Of a stretch of 64,000 bases of DNA, positions 62,480 through 64,000 are shown in pieces. Below the pieces are notes generated by a model. It made no database searches. It was given only the letters and a program-made list of their open reading frames with translations, and was not told the DNA's origin. The stretch lies in assembly GCA_013215295.1 (NCBI GenBank), contig JABSOZ010000008.1, forward strand, positions 1 through 64,000, read 5' to 3'. Both the position numbers and the translations under genes were made by a program. The stretch is from Colwellia sp. Lineage in GTDB: Bacteria > Pseudomonadota > Gammaproteobacteria > Enterobacterales > Alteromonadaceae. Within the stretch, counting starts at the first letter, position 1. Every line of letters starts with the position of its first letter.

Positions 62480-63214
62480 TTGAGCCAGTTGAGTGAAGTA
62501 TGTAGTACGTTAAAAAGTACGTTAAAACAAAAAAACATTACCTATAAAATTCTTGCACAGCGTTTAGCCATGAGTGAAGCGAATGTAAAACGCATGTTTT
62601 CTCTTAAGCAATTTTCTTTGGCAAGATTAGAAGAAATTTGCGAAGCTGCAGGCTTAAGTTTATCTGACCTATTTTTATTAGTTGAGAATCAAAGGAAAAA
62701 ACTTATTCATTTGACCGCAGAACAAGAGCAAGAGTTAATTGATGCCCCTAAGTTATTTCTTGTTGCTGCATGTTGTCGAGATGGTTGGAGATTTGATGAA
62801 ATAATCCATCATTATCAGATTGATCAGTTTGAATGTATTCGGTTGATGGCAAAGTTGGATAGGTTGAAGATTATTCATTTATTACCTGATAACCAATATA
62901 AAATGTTAATATCGCAAAACTTCCAATGGTTACCTAATGGGCCGCTAGAGAAGTTTATGGAAAGGAATGGTCTAACAACATTCATGGCTGCAAATTTTGT
63001 TGGAGAGAACAGTTTTAGGTTTTATATTCGAGGCACGTATAGCCAGACCTCTATTGATATAATTGAAAGAAAATTAACGCAATTAAAAAAGGAATTTGCC
63101 CTTTTGAACCAAGAAGACTCTCTGTTACCACTAGACAAACGACAACACATAGGTTTATTACTCGCGATGCGACCTTGGGAATTACCTCAGTTCAAAGCGT
63201 TGCGAAGAGAATAA
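62480..63214 (+). CDS. XRE-type helix-turn-helix transcriptional regulator
   Basis: A 244-residue regulator. The N-terminal helix-turn-helix (~5-68) is of the XRE/Cro type: TYKILAQRLAMSEANVKRMF followed by FSLARLEEICEAAGLSLSDL. The remaining ~175 residues form a conserved but unnamed effector-like domain (LIHLTAEQEQELIDAPKLFL, FRFYIRGTYSQTSIDIIERK). It starts at TTG 62480, supported by AGGA at 62467-62470. It is divergent from the DUF2145 pair across 129 bases and is the obvious candidate regulator for them. Confidence 0.85.
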   Translation: MSQLSEVCSTLKSTLKQKNITYKILAQRLAMSEANVKRMFSLKQFSLARLEEICEAAGLSLSDLFLLVENQRKKLIHLTAEQEQELIDAPKLFLVAACCRDGWRFDEIIHHYQIDQFECIRLMAKLDRLKIIHLLPDNQYKMLISQNFQWLPNGPLEKFMERNGLTTFMAANFVGENSFRFYIRGTYSQTSIDIIERKLTQLKKEFALLNQEDSLLPLDKRQHIGLLLAMRPWELPQFKALRRE

Positions 63215-63306
63215 TACCTATTTTGTAAAAGCATTGAATTTTTACTCGCGGCTGTGAAATATATATAAATGAGGGAGATAAAAATAGTATGGAGACTTTA
63301 TCAAAC

Positions 63307-64000
63307 ATGAAGCGAATAACATTATGCCTTTTGGTGGTATTTATGACTGCCTGTTCTACAAAAACACCTAGGTTACCAGAAGTGGCTAAAGATTTTTGTT
63401 CTTCAGTTCACTCTGCATCCTCAATAACCTTGTCAGAATATTTATCACCTTTTTATGCACAGATGAAAAATAAGACCGGTGTTTATGTTTTAGAGCAGGG
63501 GACTGAAGCCATGCTTTCACGGGCTTGGTTGAGTGAACATGCGCAAGAAACTATTGATGTTCAATATTTCATTTTTTCTGCAGATAATGTCGGACTCATT
63601 GCAACCGATTATCTAGTCAAAGCCGCTGAACGAGGCGTTAAAATCCGCGTTTTAGTCGATGATATTATGGTTGATGCAAGTGGAGACGAATTACTGAAGT
63701 TAGCCGCGCATGAAAATTTCTCCATCAAAATATATAACCCAAAAGCCAATGTAGGAAAAAACATTGCAGTAAAACTCATTAATCTCACCACTGATTTCCA
63801 TGGCTTAAATCAACGAATGCATAATAAAACCTTTACCGTTGACGGTAAGGTTTCAATAACGGGCGGGAGAAATGTTGCTGATGAATACTTCGGTTATGAT
63901 CACAAATTCAACTTTCGCGACCGAGATGTACTTCTCGTTGGGGGAATTACCCATGAGATTGAACGTTCTTTCAATCAGTTCTGGGATAGTGAATTAAGTG
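63307..64000 (+). CDS. Phospholipase D-family lipoprotein (partial, runs off the end)
   Basis: The 5' 231 codons of a longer gene cut by the window end. The N-terminus MKRITLCLLVVFMTACSTKT is a lipoprotein signal with Cys at about 17. A PLD catalytic motif HNKTFTVDGKVSITGGRN (HxKx4D) follows near residue 171, preceded by IDVQYFIFSADNVG and VLVDDIMVDASGDE, as in the first half of cardiolipin synthase/phosphatidyltransferase-like proteins. A second HKD motif should lie outside the window. ATG 63307 gives the lipoprotein start, with GGAG about 12 bases upstream; ATG 63289 with GAGGGAG is the alternative. The role is probably phospholipid remodelling in the envelope. Confidence 0.85.
   Translation, partial: MKRITLCLLVVFMTACSTKTPRLPEVAKDFCSSVHSASSITLSEYLSPFYAQMKNKTGVYVLEQGTEAMLSRAWLSEHAQETIDVQYFIFSADNVGLIATDYLVKAAERGVKIRVLVDDIMVDASGDELLKLAAHENFSIKIYNPKANVGKNIAVKLINLTTDFHGLNQRMHNKTFTVDGKVSITGGRNVADEYFGYDHKFNFRDRDVLLVGGITHEIERSFNQFWDSELS

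Overview
The window looks like a chromosomal segment of a marine gammaproteobacterium of the order Alteromonadales, most like Colwellia or Thalassotalea. The grounds are low GC by eye, frequent TTG/GTG starts, many secreted peptidases, membrane-anchored AraC regulators, and Reg_prop and GGDEF signalling proteins. I see no rRNA, tRNA, CRISPR array, prophage or replication origin. Genus assignment is inference from gene style, not from a marker gene.

Layout. 1-5.2 kb: a TPP riboswitch reading leftward out of the window, a secreted M1 peptidase, and two paralogous outer-membrane beta-barrel genes separated by an IS110/IS1111-type insertion sequence with clear subterminal inverted repeats. 5.2-10.5 kb: a TPR protein, the glutathione-dependent formaldehyde detoxification pair frmA-fghA followed by a HutD/Ves-family gene, and an S10 carboxypeptidase-like protein. 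10.5-15 kb: a minus-strand operon of ECF sigma factor, single-TM partner and two DUF4252 proteins, then a divergent acyltransferase / LytTR regulator pair with direct repeats between them. 15.9-20 kb: a membrane AraC regulator and a large M1 aminopeptidase. 20-24.4 kb is gene-poor. It holds copies of a dispersed repeat family, two periplasmic solute-binding proteins (one with an apparent frameshift in an A-run), and a small membrane-protein gene between two integron attC-type sites. 24.4-28 kb: a LysR regulator divergent from a redox cluster (GST, NTF2-like, FrnE/DsbA-like, tautomerase, truncated DJ-1-like gene). 28.5-38.3 kb: Crp/Fnr regulator, GNAT acetyltransferase, two serine beta-lactamase-like hydrolases, a membrane AraC regulator, a YfiR-GGDEF fusion and a VOC protein.

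38.7-51.7 kb: three subtilisin-like (S8) proteases, one ending in a 33-bp/11-residue tandem repeat. They are followed by a Reg_prop-Y_Y_Y sensor with a degenerate GGDEF domain and a convergent membrane hybrid histidine kinase carrying receiver and AraC domains. This resembles a hybrid two-component system split over two genes. 53-61 kb: an OB-fold membrane protein (YqiJ-like), a flotillin (YqiK-like) and a 1739-residue AAA+ ATPase in one transcription unit, the best candidate for a poorly characterised multi-gene system. The window ends with a DUF2145 protein and its small partner, an XRE-type regulator, and the 5' part of a phospholipase D-family lipoprotein.

The themes are extracellular proteolysis with its signalling, envelope maintenance, and small-molecule detoxification, with mobile-DNA scars concentrated between 2.7 and 32 kb.
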